A DNA stretch of 64,000 bases from Bradyrhizobium sp. 170. Lineage in GTDB: Bacteria > Pseudomonadota > Alphaproteobacteria > Rhizobiales > Xanthobacteraceae. The stretch is taken from NCBI RefSeq assembly GCF_023101085.1, contig NZ_CP064703.1:5456001-5520000 (forward strand). The letters run 5' to 3'. A model generated the notes under the pieces. That model was not told the DNA's origin. It saw only the letters and a list, made by a program, of their open reading frames with translations, and did not search any database. How positions within the stretch are numbered: position 1 is the stretch's first letter; each line of letters begins with the position of its first letter. Shown here in pieces: positions 17,239 through 25,785 of the stretch. Made by a program: the position numbers and the translations under genes.

Positions 17239-17250
17239 CGTTTTCCCGCG

Positions 17251-18021
17251 CTAGATGTTCGTGACCGTGATGCCGCCGTCGACCGTCAGCACCTGCGCCG
17301 ACATGAAGCCGCTGTCGTCGCCGGCCAGGAAGGCGATGGCCTTGGCGATATCGTCTACCGTGCCGAGCCGTCCCAATGGCGTTCGCGTAATCCGGCGCGC
17401 GTCGAGCTCGGCATTGCGGTTTCGCATCGTCCCTTCGGTCGGAATGGCCGAAGGCGCCACCGCGTTCACCCTGATGTTGCGCGCGCCAAGCTCCGCCGCT
17501 GCCGCACGCGTAATGCCCATCACGCCGGCCTTGATGCCGCTATAGACGATGCTGTTCTTCGCCGAGATCAACCCGGCAACCGAAGCCACATTAATGATCG
17601 CGCCGCCGCGCTCGGCATCCATGATCTCGGCCGCAGCCTGAATTCCCCAGATGATCGCCTTGAAGCCTATATTGAGCATACGCTCGACGGTCTCAGGCGC
17701 GATCTCGGCAACCGGCTGGTAGCGGACCCAGGCGGCATTGTTGACAAGGATATCGAGGCGCCCTTGCTGCTCGGCGAGGCCGAGAACCGCCGCACGCATT
17801 CCGTCGCGGCTTGACACGTCCTGTGCGATCGCAATGGCGCTGCCGCCGGACGCCTTGATCGTGTCTACCGTCGCATTGACGAACTCCGGCTTCAGGTCGT
17901 TAATGCCGACGATGGCGCCGCGCGAGGCGAGAAGCATCGCGGTTGCCCGTCCGATCCCGTTCCCAGCACCGGTTACGAGCGCAACACGGCCCGCGAGCGT
18001 CTTGTCTTTCGTTTCCATCAT
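17251..18021 (-). CDS. Short-chain dehydrogenase/reductase
   Basis: A 256-residue classical SDR: cofactor motif VALVTGAGNGIGRATAM (residues about 13-29), VNNAAW after the fourth strand, catalytic Ser in INVASVAG and Tyr-Lys in YSGIKAGV. INDLKPEF after strand two (Asp at its end) suggests NAD preference. The operon also encodes acyl-CoA dehydrogenases and an enoyl-CoA hydratase, so a 3-hydroxyacyl-CoA or alcohol dehydrogenase step is the natural guess. It starts with ATGATG preceded by GGGAAG; 15 bp separates it from the upstream acyl-CoA dehydrogenase. Confidence 0.88.
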   Translation of the reverse strand: MMETKDKTLAGRVALVTGAGNGIGRATAMLLASRGAIVGINDLKPEFVNATVDTIKASGGSAIAIAQDVSSRDGMRAAVLGLAEQQGRLDILVNNAAWVRYQPVAEIAPETVERMLNIGFKAIIWGIQAAAEIMDAERGGAIINVASVAGLISAKNSIVYSGIKAGVMGITRAAAAELGARNIRVNAVAPSAIPTEGTMRNRNAELDARRITRTPLGRLGTVDDIAKAIAFLAGDDSGFMSAQVLTVDGGITVTNI

Positions 18022-18036
18022 TACCGCTTCCCTTCC

Positions 18037-19071
18037 CTATCCTGACACTGCGGTGTCGGCGACTGGCGCGATTGCACCGACATAGCGGCGGCCAAGTGCA
18101 GCCAAGACCCCACTGGCATCACCTTGCGCCTGCAAAGCGCGGACACGGCGCAAGTGCCGATGCACCGGCACATCCCACGTGAATCCCATACCGCCGTGAA
18201 TCTGCAGCGCGCCTTCGCCGATCGCACTGCCATAGACGCCTGCAGCGAGGAACGCCGCATCGCGCTGGAGCGCGCCGGCCTCGCCGCCCACGCTGCGTGT
18301 GATGGCATGTCGTATGCCCTCAAGCCCGAGTTTCTGCCGGGCCAGGGCATGCCGTATAGCCTGATTATAAGATAGCGCGCGGCCAAACTGGCGGCGCGTC
18401 GAGGCGTGCTCCTGCGCCAGCGTCAGGCACGCATCAGCAGAGCCCAGAATGGCGGCGGCGCGCAGAACATTGGCGTCCGAGCACAGGAGATTCCAGGTGC
18501 TCTCGGGCAGAACGCTTGCCGCCGGTATGGTGACGCCCTGCAAGCGGACGGCGTGTTCCGGCACCGTCAGATCCAGGCCTGTCGCATCCTCGACGACGAC
18601 TCCTTCGCCGTCGGTCGGAACCAGTACCGCCGCACCCGTGCCGATCCGCACCAGGAGGCAGTCGGCCTCGCTGGCGCAAGCCGCCCGCGCAACCCAGCCG
18701 TTGAGCACAACCGATTCACCTTCACGCTCGGCACCGACGCCGCCCTGCCAGGCGATCGTCGCCAGCATCTCGCCGGACACGACAGCCTCGGCCGCCCGCG
18801 GCAGCGATTCCTGCAGCGCGCGGCCAACGAGCAGCGCTTCAATCAGCGGAAAGCCGAGCAGGCCCGAACCGGAGGCGGCGACCACCGGAACAGCAAAGGC
18901 CAACGGCAAATCCAGTCCACCGACATCCTGAGCCGCAATCACCCCGAGCAGGCCGTCATTGGCCAAATGCCTTGCCTGCTCCCGCAGACTCAACGCCGTG
19001 CATTCCGCAACCGCGCGTGCCGCGGTAACTGCGAACTCGCTCGGCTGCAATCCGTCGCCGGTCAATGTCAT
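18037..19071 (-). CDS. Acyl-CoA dehydrogenase family protein, short partner subunit
   Basis: A 344-residue protein starting MTLTGDGLQPSEFAVTAARA. The C-terminal helical domain holds the conserved segment REFGRALSYNQAIRH-like (RRQFGRALSYNQAIRHALAR) and LQIHGGMGFTWDVPVHRHLR. It is shorter than usual (about 380) with a reduced N-terminal domain. Its start codon overlaps the stop of the preceding acyl-CoA dehydrogenase by one base (TGATG), so the two are translationally coupled. Adjacent unequal dehydrogenase genes of this kind, such as FadE28/FadE29, can form alpha2beta2 enzymes acting on unusual acyl-CoA side chains. Confidence 0.86.
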   Translation of the reverse strand: MTLTGDGLQPSEFAVTAARAVAECTALSLREQARHLANDGLLGVIAAQDVGGLDLPLAFAVPVVAASGSGLLGFPLIEALLVGRALQESLPRAAEAVVSGEMLATIAWQGGVGAEREGESVVLNGWVARAACASEADCLLVRIGTGAAVLVPTDGEGVVVEDATGLDLTVPEHAVRLQGVTIPAASVLPESTWNLLCSDANVLRAAAILGSADACLTLAQEHASTRRQFGRALSYNQAIRHALARQKLGLEGIRHAITRSVGGEAGALQRDAAFLAAGVYGSAIGEGALQIHGGMGFTWDVPVHRHLRRVRALQAQGDASGVLAALGRRYVGAIAPVADTAVSG

Positions 19072-20282
19072 CACTTGCCCCTCGAGAGCTGCAGGATCCT
19101 GTCGGCGATGATGCCGAGCTGAATTTCGGTGGTACCGGCATAGATGGTCTCGGCGCGCGCCTGCAGGTAGATCGCCTCGAAGCGACGGCGCGCCACCTGC
19201 ACGGCCGGAGGCGGCGGCAACGACGCCTGCGCAAGAAGTTCGAGTGCGAGCGCCGCAAAGCGCTGATGCGCTTCGCTCCAATGCAGCTTCGCCAGGCTGC
19301 CGCGCGCGCCGATCCGGTCGCCGTTCACGAGCGCGCCCACGGCTGTCTCCACGTGCGCCTTCAGCACCTCGATATCTACGACAAGCTCGCCAAGCTTGAC
19401 CGCGTAATGGTGGCCCGCAACCAGTTGCGCCAGCACGGGATCGCTCTTGCAGGCCGCAATCAAGTGACGAAGCTCGTTCTCGAAGCGCCAGGCCCGATAC
19501 ATGCGGTTGGTCGCCCGCTCGATCTCGAGCACGCGGATCGCGGCAGCCCAGCCTTCATCCGGCGCCCCGAGCGCATCGGACTGCAATACCTCGACGTCGT
19601 CGAAAAAGACCTCACAGAAGCTCTCGCGTCCATCGATCGATTTGATCGGTCGCACGCGCACGCCTTTCGCATCGAGCCGCACGGCGAACATGGCAAGGCC
19701 GCGATGCCGATCCTCCAGCGGTCCGGTTCGGGCCAGCACCAGGCAGCGCTGGGCACGGTACGCCCCGCTCGTCCAGATCTTCTGACCGTTGATCCGCCAT
19801 GTGTCGCCGTTGCGGATGGCGCGCGTGCGCAGGCTCGCCAGGTCCGAACCGGCCTCGGGCTCGGAAAAGCCCTGGCACCAGATATCCCGCATCTCGAGGA
19901 TAGCGGGCAGGAAGCGGCGCTTCTGCTCCTCGGTGCCAACAGCAAGAATGATCGGGCCTGCAAGCTCCTTGCCGATCGAATTGACGCTCTCCGGCATCGC
20001 GAATGCACCGATTTCCTGGTTTGCGATCAGGTGCTCGCGCAAGGTCCGGCCGTGACCTCCATAGACCTGCGGCCAGGTGATGCCGGCAAGGCCGGCGCGA
20101 TACATCGCCGCTTCCCACGAAATCGATTGCGGCAATGTCGGAGGCAAGAATGCCGCGCTGTCGCTGCAAAAACTCGCAGGCAGATTGGCACGAAGCCAAC
20201 GACGCATCGCCACCCGATACGCCTCACCGGACAGCTCAGCGGCTGCGGCGGCTTCAGGCGGCTCTGTTTCAATAACTGTCAT
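19071..20282 (-). CDS. Acyl-CoA dehydrogenase, large partner subunit
   Basis: A 403-residue protein. The ATG at 20282 has GGAAG about 7 nt upstream; a longer reading lacks support. Motifs: YGGHGRTLREHLIANQEIGA, the FAD/substrate-loop signature WCQGFSEPEAGSDLASLRTR and the C-terminal ETIYAGTTEIQLGIIADRIL. It oxidises an acyl-CoA to the 2,3-enoyl-CoA, passing electrons to ETF. It is coupled to the shorter paralogue by a one-base overlap. It lies in the operon after an orphan binding protein and before SDR, fitting a beta-oxidation-like route. Confidence 0.9.
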   Translation of the reverse strand: MTVIETEPPEAAAAAELSGEAYRVAMRRWLRANLPASFCSDSAAFLPPTLPQSISWEAAMYRAGLAGITWPQVYGGHGRTLREHLIANQEIGAFAMPESVNSIGKELAGPIILAVGTEEQKRRFLPAILEMRDIWCQGFSEPEAGSDLASLRTRAIRNGDTWRINGQKIWTSGAYRAQRCLVLARTGPLEDRHRGLAMFAVRLDAKGVRVRPIKSIDGRESFCEVFFDDVEVLQSDALGAPDEGWAAAIRVLEIERATNRMYRAWRFENELRHLIAACKSDPVLAQLVAGHHYAVKLGELVVDIEVLKAHVETAVGALVNGDRIGARGSLAKLHWSEAHQRFAALALELLAQASLPPPPAVQVARRRFEAIYLQARAETIYAGTTEIQLGIIADRILQLSRGK

Positions 20283-20363
20283 CGTCGACTTCCCGCTTTG
20301 GCTAACCCTGCAAGGGACCGACACCGGTCGCAATCGACCGGATCGTCCCCTCGATTTTCCCGA

Positions 20364-21593
20364 TCATTGCGACTTGAGCAGATCGCACGCGCTTTCCGAG
20401 GCCGGCCGCCAGGCTTCCTCCGACGGGATGGTCCCCGTGATCTCATAGTAGTCGTAGGCATATTTCGACTCGGCCGGCGTCTTGATGCGAGCGACATAGA
20501 GCGGACGCATCACCTGCCCGTCGGCGCGGATGCTCACATTCTTCATCTCGAAATCGTTGATCGGCGTATTCTTCATCTGCCGCATCACGGCGTCGCCCTC
20601 ATCGGTGCCCGTCGCCGCGACGGCCTTGAGGTAATGCGTGATGGCGCTGTAGGTAGCGGCCTTTGCCTCGTTCAGAATCTGGCCATTGAACGCTTCGGAA
20701 TAGCGCTTGGCAAAGGCGCGCGCGTCGGGAGTCATGTCCCAGTAGAAGGGCGTGGTCAGGCGCACGTTCTGCAGGTCGCGAAGCCCGATCCCGTGCGTCT
20801 GGCTAATCATCAATCCCAGCGGCACAAGCAGCTGCTTCTGCGATAGTCCGAATTCCTGCGCCTGCTTGATGGCATTGCCGAAATCCGCTCCGGAGTTGGC
20901 GAGCGCAATCGCCTTCGCGCCGCTCGCCTGCGCCGTCAGCAGGAACGAGGAGAAGTCCGACGAATTGAGAGGATGCAGCACCGAGCCCAAGACCCTGCCG
21001 CCGCCGGCCTTGATGAAGTTCGTCGTGTCCGCCTGCCATCCCTTGCCGAAGGCGTAGTCGACGGTCAGGAAGAACCATGTGTCGACGCCCTGGCCCAGCA
21101 AGGCCTTCACCGTGGCCTTCGGCTGCGCATAGGTATCGACCATCCATTGCGTGGTCATGGGGGAGCATTTGTCGTTCGTGAAGAACGAACCCGCCGTCCC
21201 CGCCAGAAGATAGGGCTTCTTCCGCGCCTTCATGATGTCCTGAACGGCAAGCGCGATCGATGAGGCCGAGCAGCCCACGATGGCGTCGACGCCCTCGTTG
21301 TCGAGCCATCGCAGCGCGACGGCGAGCCCGATGTCGGGCTTGTTCTGGTCGTCAGCCGTGACGAGCTCGACCTTCTTGCCATTGACGGCGCCACCGAAAT
21401 CAGAGATCGCGAGCCGCGCCGAGGTAACCGAACCCAGTCCACAATTGTCGGAATACGGGCCGTTCTGGTCGTTCATGATGCCGATCTTGATCACGTCGCC
21501 GGAGATGCCTTGCGCGCGCAGCGGTACCGCCAGGACCAACAGGACCCCCAATATGACGGCCATGTTGAGAAAGCGGACATTCAGCTTCATCAT
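20364..21593 (-). CDS. Branched-chain-amino-acid-type ABC transporter substrate-binding protein
   Basis: A 409-residue periplasmic protein with a signal peptide (FLNMAVILGVLLVLAVPLRA, cleavage after RAQG). The mature part is a type I periplasmic-binding fold starting GDVIKIGIMNDQNGPYSDNC, with VDAIVGCSASSIALAVQDIM and GIGLRDLQNVRLTTPFYWDM typical of the LivK-like group that binds aromatic or other carboxylates. No permease or ATPase is encoded in this operon, so it must work with a transporter elsewhere, or act as a sensor or scavenger. It lies between the CoA synthetase and acyl-CoA dehydrogenase genes. Confidence 0.88.
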   Translation of the reverse strand: MMKLNVRFLNMAVILGVLLVLAVPLRAQGISGDVIKIGIMNDQNGPYSDNCGLGSVTSARLAISDFGGAVNGKKVELVTADDQNKPDIGLAVALRWLDNEGVDAIVGCSASSIALAVQDIMKARKKPYLLAGTAGSFFTNDKCSPMTTQWMVDTYAQPKATVKALLGQGVDTWFFLTVDYAFGKGWQADTTNFIKAGGGRVLGSVLHPLNSSDFSSFLLTAQASGAKAIALANSGADFGNAIKQAQEFGLSQKQLLVPLGLMISQTHGIGLRDLQNVRLTTPFYWDMTPDARAFAKRYSEAFNGQILNEAKAATYSAITHYLKAVAATGTDEGDAVMRQMKNTPINDFEMKNVSIRADGQVMRPLYVARIKTPAESKYAYDYYEITGTIPSEEAWRPASESACDLLKSQ

Positions 21594-21649
21594 GGTTTTT
21601 CTCCCTATGATCGTTGATCCGACTTCGCGGCTCTTTTTGATCGGCGTCG

Positions 21650-23782
21650 TCAGTGTTCGTGGATCGGTCCGCCAGCGCGCGATACCAACAGCGCATCGAG
21701 TGCGACCGCCCCCTCGCCCTCTGCTTTCAACAGCAGTGGGTTGATATCGATTTCGGACACCGTTTCGGCATGTGCGACGGCGAAGCGCGACAGCGCAGCG
21801 ATCGTCCGTGCGGCCGCCTCGATATCGGCGCGATGACGCCCGCGCGCCCCGTTCAGGACAGCGAACGCCTTGAGCGATGTCAGCATCGCCATGGCCCGCG
21901 TCTCGCTCACCGGCGCCATCTCGACAGCGGTGTCCTGGACAATTTCCGCAAAGATGCCGCCGAGGCCGACCATGACGATGGGCCCGAACACCGGATCAAT
22001 CCGGCTGCCGAGAATGAGTTCGGACAGGCCTTGCGCCATTGGAGCAACGATGACGCCATCGATCACCGCGCGCGGCGCTTTCGCAGCCACACGCCGCAGC
22101 ATCTCGGCATGGGCTTGTCGCACCTCGGCTTCTGAACGAAGGCCGATGGCGACACCTCCGACTTCCGTCTTGTGCGGAAGATCGGGTGACGCGATCTTCA
22201 ACACGACAGGAAATCCGATTTCACTTGCAGCGCGCGCGGCCGCATCGGCATTCGACACCAGCCGCTCGGCAAGCACCGGGATGCCGGCATCCGCAAGCGC
22301 GCGCTTGGCGCCGAGTTCATGGCGGAACGCATCGGCAGCAAGCGGTGAGGCTTTCGCAATCGCAGGCGGGCTCGTGTCCCTTGGAGCTTTCGCAGCCGCC
22401 TGCAATCGCGCCAGCGCCGCAACGACGGCGCAGCTACCGTCAAAACTCGCAACCGTCGGATAGCCCATGGCCTGCAGTTCGGCGAGCGCGTCCGGAGGGC
22501 CGTCGACGCAGAGTATGACGGGCCGATCGGGATACTGCGCACGGATGTGGCGCAGGGCTTCCATGTAGACCGAGCGCAATCGCGGCACGTGCAGCGAGAA
22601 CGGAAGTGGCAGCACGACCGCGTCGCAGCGATCGTCAGCGACGACCGCCGACAGGATCTTTTGCAACAGATCGGGCCGGCTGGACATCTGCGCGGTGGCA
22701 TCCACCGGATTGCGCGCGGACGCAAACGGCACGAGGTCGAGGATCGTTCGCTGTGTCGCTTCATTCAGTTCCGGCAGCGACAGCCCGACAGCCTGCGCCG
22801 CATCCGCGAGCAGGACGCCAAACCCACCTGACGCCGTCACGACCGCGAGGCGTGTCCCCCTTGGCAACCGATCCGACAGCAGGATCGAGGCGGCATGGCC
22901 GAGGTCGATCAGCTCGTCGATGCTACGCACCCGCACCGCGCCATGACGCGCAAGCAAGGCATCGAACACAGCGTCCGATCCCGCCATGGCCCCGGTGTGG
23001 GAGGCCGCCGCCGCCTGCCCCGCAGCTGACGTGCCGATCTTCAGCGCAATGACCGGCTTTCCTGCATCGCGCGCCTCGGTCAGCGCCGCAATGAGGCGAC
23101 CGGCATCGCGGCAGGCCTCAATGCAACTCAAAATGACTTTGGTGGCGGGATCGCGGGCAAGCCAGGCAATTCCGTCGGCAATGTCGATGTCGCATTCATT
23201 GCCGGTCGTCATGAAACGGCTGACGCCGACGCCGCGGTCGCTCGCCAGGCGCATGGTGAAGCTGCCGAGATTTCCGCTTTGCGACACGATGCCGAGCGAG
23301 CCGGCCGCCGGCAGGCTGTGCTCGAGCACGATCGAGAAAGTGGCGATGGAACGTTCGGCGACGCTGACCGCGCCAAGGCAATTCGGCCCCAGCAACCGCA
23401 TACCAGTCCGGCGTGCAGCCATGCGCAGCCGCTCCTGCATCGCGCGCCCCTTCTCGCCGAGCTCGGCAAAGCCGGAAGAGAACACGACAACGCTGCGGAC
23501 ACCCCGCTTGGCGCACTGCTCCACCGCCTCGGGCGCCTTCTCGGCGTCCACCGCAATGATGGCAAGGTCCGGCGCCTCTGGCAGTTCATCGAGCGAGGCA
23601 TAGGCCTGAAGACCCTGGACCACCGAGGCCTTCGGGTTCACCGGATAGATCCGCCCCGCATAGCCGTAGCGGCGCAGCAGATCCACCGGCCGACCTCCGA
23701 TCTTGGTGGCATCCTGCGATGCCCCGATGATGGCGATCGAGCGCGGCGCCATCAGCGCGTCGAGACCTTCTCCCGGCCGCAT
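21650..23782 (-). CDS. Acyl-CoA synthetase, NDP-forming (acetate-CoA ligase ADP-forming family)
   Basis: A 710-residue protein. The ATG at 23782 follows the stop of the enoyl-CoA hydratase gene by 2 nt; a longer open reading to 24376 is only a shadow of that gene. Order: CoA-binding domain (residues about 10-135, SIAIIGASQDATKIGGRPVD), succinyl-CoA-ligase-like domains with the phosphorylatable His in AASHTGAMAGSDAV, then an ATP-grasp domain (about 490-705, VVLKIASPDLPHKTEVGGVA). Such enzymes couple acyl-CoA and ADP/ATP. In this operon it probably activates the imported acid, though ATP synthesis from acyl-CoA is equally possible. Confidence 0.9.
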   Translation of the reverse strand: MRPGEGLDALMAPRSIAIIGASQDATKIGGRPVDLLRRYGYAGRIYPVNPKASVVQGLQAYASLDELPEAPDLAIIAVDAEKAPEAVEQCAKRGVRSVVVFSSGFAELGEKGRAMQERLRMAARRTGMRLLGPNCLGAVSVAERSIATFSIVLEHSLPAAGSLGIVSQSGNLGSFTMRLASDRGVGVSRFMTTGNECDIDIADGIAWLARDPATKVILSCIEACRDAGRLIAALTEARDAGKPVIALKIGTSAAGQAAAASHTGAMAGSDAVFDALLARHGAVRVRSIDELIDLGHAASILLSDRLPRGTRLAVVTASGGFGVLLADAAQAVGLSLPELNEATQRTILDLVPFASARNPVDATAQMSSRPDLLQKILSAVVADDRCDAVVLPLPFSLHVPRLRSVYMEALRHIRAQYPDRPVILCVDGPPDALAELQAMGYPTVASFDGSCAVVAALARLQAAAKAPRDTSPPAIAKASPLAADAFRHELGAKRALADAGIPVLAERLVSNADAAARAASEIGFPVVLKIASPDLPHKTEVGGVAIGLRSEAEVRQAHAEMLRRVAAKAPRAVIDGVIVAPMAQGLSELILGSRIDPVFGPIVMVGLGGIFAEIVQDTAVEMAPVSETRAMAMLTSLKAFAVLNGARGRHRADIEAAARTIAALSRFAVAHAETVSEIDINPLLLKAEGEGAVALDALLVSRAGGPIHEH

Positions 23783-23784
23783 CG

Positions 23785-24555
23785 TCAGCGTCCCTTGAAC
23801 ACCGGCGCACGCTTCTCGAGGAACGCCTGCCGCGCTTCCTTGGCGTCCTCGGTCTTCGACAGCGCCATGGTGATATTCTGCTCGAAACGATAGGCATCGC
23901 GCGGCGGCATCAGTTCGACCATGTTGGTGGCCTGCTTGGCATACTCGATCGCAATCGGGCTCTTTGCCGCGATCTCTCGCGCGACCTTCATCGCTTCCGG
24001 AATGAGGTTTTCGCTGGCCGTGCAGGCTTCGATGATGCCGAGGCGATAGAGTTCGGCTGCGGGCACCCGGTAGCCCGTGAAGAACATGCGGCGCATCAGG
24101 GAGCGTCCGAACAGCGTGTTCAGCATAGCCGCACCGCCGGCCAGCCCGACATTGATCTCGGGCATGCCGAAGACGGCCTCTTCGGACGCGTAGAAGATGT
24201 CGCAGGACGCCATCAGGCCGAGGCCGGCGCCCAACGCGACGCCATTGATCGCGGCAATGACCGGCTTGGAACATTCGCGGATGCAGTTGCCGGTTTCGCG
24301 GGTGATCCGGTTGTGACTGTGAAAGGCGCCGAGTGCCGTCGCATCCGGACGATCCTTCAGATCGGCGCCGCTGCAAAACACCTTCCCGGCTCCGGTCAGG
24401 ATCGCCACCCTGACATCGCTGCGCTCGGAAATCTCATCGAACACACTCACGATGCGCTCACGCATCGCACGATTGAGCGCATTCACCGGAGGACGGTTCA
24501 GCGTCACCAATGCAATATGGTCGGATACTTCGAGCGTGATGATGTCGCCGGACAT
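23785..24555 (-). CDS. Enoyl-CoA hydratase/isomerase family protein
   Basis: A 256-residue crotonase. The start at 24555 has AGGAGG before it and the longer reading runs into TetR operator DNA. Motifs: VTLNRPPVNALNRAMRERIV, the oxyanion-hole segment VFCSGADLKDRP and second segment AINGVALGAGLGLMASCDI, with Glu in the FGMPEINVGLAGGAAML region at the usual catalytic position. It hydrates 2-enoyl-CoA. First gene of the nine-gene operon, about 70 bp downstream of a GACCGATCGGTC palindrome. Confidence 0.92.
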   Translation of the reverse strand: MSGDIITLEVSDHIALVTLNRPPVNALNRAMRERIVSVFDEISERSDVRVAILTGAGKVFCSGADLKDRPDATALGAFHSHNRITRETGNCIRECSKPVIAAINGVALGAGLGLMASCDIFYASEEAVFGMPEINVGLAGGAAMLNTLFGRSLMRRMFFTGYRVPAAELYRLGIIEACTASENLIPEAMKVAREIAAKSPIAIEYAKQATNMVELMPPRDAYRFEQNITMALSKTEDAKEARQAFLEKRAPVFKGR

Positions 24556-24623
24556 GGCTTCCTCCTGGCTTTGCTTGATCTTGACGTCGCGATCTTCGAC
24601 GTTGGCGGCTCTTCCCACATACC

Positions 24624-24637
24624 TGACCGATCGGTCA
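24624..24637. promoter_or_regulatory. TetR-type operator, copy 1 (catabolic operon side)
   Basis: TGACCGATCGGTCA is a perfect 14-bp palindrome about 69 bp upstream of the enoyl-CoA hydratase start. The GACCGATCGGTC core recurs at 24701-24714 and 26539-26552, the last next to the TetR gene itself. Confidence 0.72.
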
Positions 24638-24700
24638 GTCAACGAGCTAATAACACCACGGATAATTGTTTGCAAGAGTTGCGACGATAGATCAGTTGAC

Positions 24701-24714
24701 TGACCGATCGGTCG
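24701..24714. promoter_or_regulatory. TetR-type operator, copy 2 (tctC side)
   Basis: TGACCGATCGGTCG, a palindrome with core GACCGATCGGTC, 48 bp before the tctC start and 77 bp from copy 1 in the same divergent promoter region. Confidence 0.72.
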
Positions 24715-24761
24715 GGTTTTAGATTGAGAACAACCGACAACAAAACCGGGGAGAAATCGCC

Positions 24762-25742
24762 ATGGCCAAAATCAGCCGACGTCAGGCCGCGACGCTAATG
24801 GCCGGCGCCATCGTCGCGCCGTTTGCCGCGCCCTCGATCGTCAAAGCGCGCTCGTCACAGACCATCTTCATCATCGTGCCCTACGCGAGCGGCGGCTCGA
24901 TCGACAGCCTGATGCGGTCGATCGCCAAGGGGATGTCGGAAGCGCTGGATCAACCCGTTCTGGTCGACAACAAGCCGGGCGCCAATGGCATCGTCGGATC
25001 GCAATATGTCGCGCGCGCAGCAAAAGACGGCACTGTGCTGCTTGCCGGCGGCACCGGTCCCATCTCGTTAAACGTTCTGCTGCGCAAGAACCTGCCCTAC
25101 AAGCTCGCGGATTTCGCATCCGTCGCCATGCTCTGCAACGGCCCACTGTCGTTGACCGTGAACGCCAAGATGCCGGTCACCGACGTGAAGAGCTTCGTTG
25201 CTTACGCAAAGGGCCGCGACAAACCCTTGTTCTACGGCACCCTCGGCCCCGGCAGCGTGACGCATCTGTTCGGGATCATGATGGGAAAATCGATGGGGTT
25301 CGCTGTCACCGACGTCGCCTATCGCAACAATCCGCTTGCGATCATGGAACTACTGTCGGGTGAATGCGACCTCAATTTCGCAACGCCCGCCGCGGTCGCC
25401 GAGCACGCAAAGATAGGCAAACTGCGCATTCTCGCCGTCTCCTCCGCCAAACGTATGGCGAGCCTTCCCGATGTCCCGACGCTCGCCGAGTCAGGCTATC
25501 CAGAGCTCTCGGCAACGTTCTGGACCGCGCTGCACGCGCCCGCAGGCACCCCGCGCGACGTGATTGAACGGCTGAACGCGGCGGCCAACGCCGCGATGCA
25601 GAAGCCGGAAATCGCAAAACAGCTGGAAACCGACGGATTGCAAGCCGATATCGGAGCGCCGCAATTGCTCGATTCCCAACTGAGCAAGGACGCAGCACTT
25701 TGGGGACCCGTGATCACAGCGCAACATATCGCGCTCGAATGA
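24762..25742 (+). CDS. tctC: Tripartite tricarboxylate transporter substrate-binding protein (TctC/Bug family)
   Basis: A 326-residue periplasmic binding protein with a twin-arginine-like signal (SRRQAATLMAGAIVAPFAAP). Mature sequence begins FIIVPYASGGSIDSLMRSIA, the Bug-family ligand loop, then KPGANGIVGSQYVARAAKDG. It delivers a carboxylate to TctA/TctB. GGGGAG precedes the start. It is divergent from the operon ending in tctBA, and a TetR operator lies on each side of the shared promoter, so the three parts of the transporter are probably co-regulated although 8.8 kb apart. Confidence 0.92.
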   Translation: MAKISRRQAATLMAGAIVAPFAAPSIVKARSSQTIFIIVPYASGGSIDSLMRSIAKGMSEALDQPVLVDNKPGANGIVGSQYVARAAKDGTVLLAGGTGPISLNVLLRKNLPYKLADFASVAMLCNGPLSLTVNAKMPVTDVKSFVAYAKGRDKPLFYGTLGPGSVTHLFGIMMGKSMGFAVTDVAYRNNPLAIMELLSGECDLNFATPAAVAEHAKIGKLRILAVSSAKRMASLPDVPTLAESGYPELSATFWTALHAPAGTPRDVIERLNAAANAAMQKPEIAKQLETDGLQADIGAPQLLDSQLSKDAALWGPVITAQHIALE

Positions 25743-25756
25743 TCCGGGCCTTCTCT

Positions 25757-25785
25757 CGGCCGCGCGATCGTCTCGATCTCGGCCG
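25757..25785. terminator. Nested hairpin between convergent tctC and tetR
   Basis: Outer arms CGGCCG (25757-25762 and 25780-25785) enclose an inner stem GATCG/CGATC (25766-25778) with a TCT loop. It occupies the gap between two converging stop codons and could end transcription from both sides. No T-run is present. Confidence 0.45.

Noticed and set aside
19065..20846. A 593-codon plus-strand frame opposite the acyl-CoA dehydrogenase and binding-protein genes
   Set aside because: The minus strand encodes two clear family proteins here; the plus frame spans their borders and has no motif.
23783..24376. A longer N-terminus for the NDP-forming acyl-CoA synthetase
   Set aside because: The extension would read through the enoyl-CoA hydratase gene in another frame; the family N-terminus starts at the ATG at 23782.
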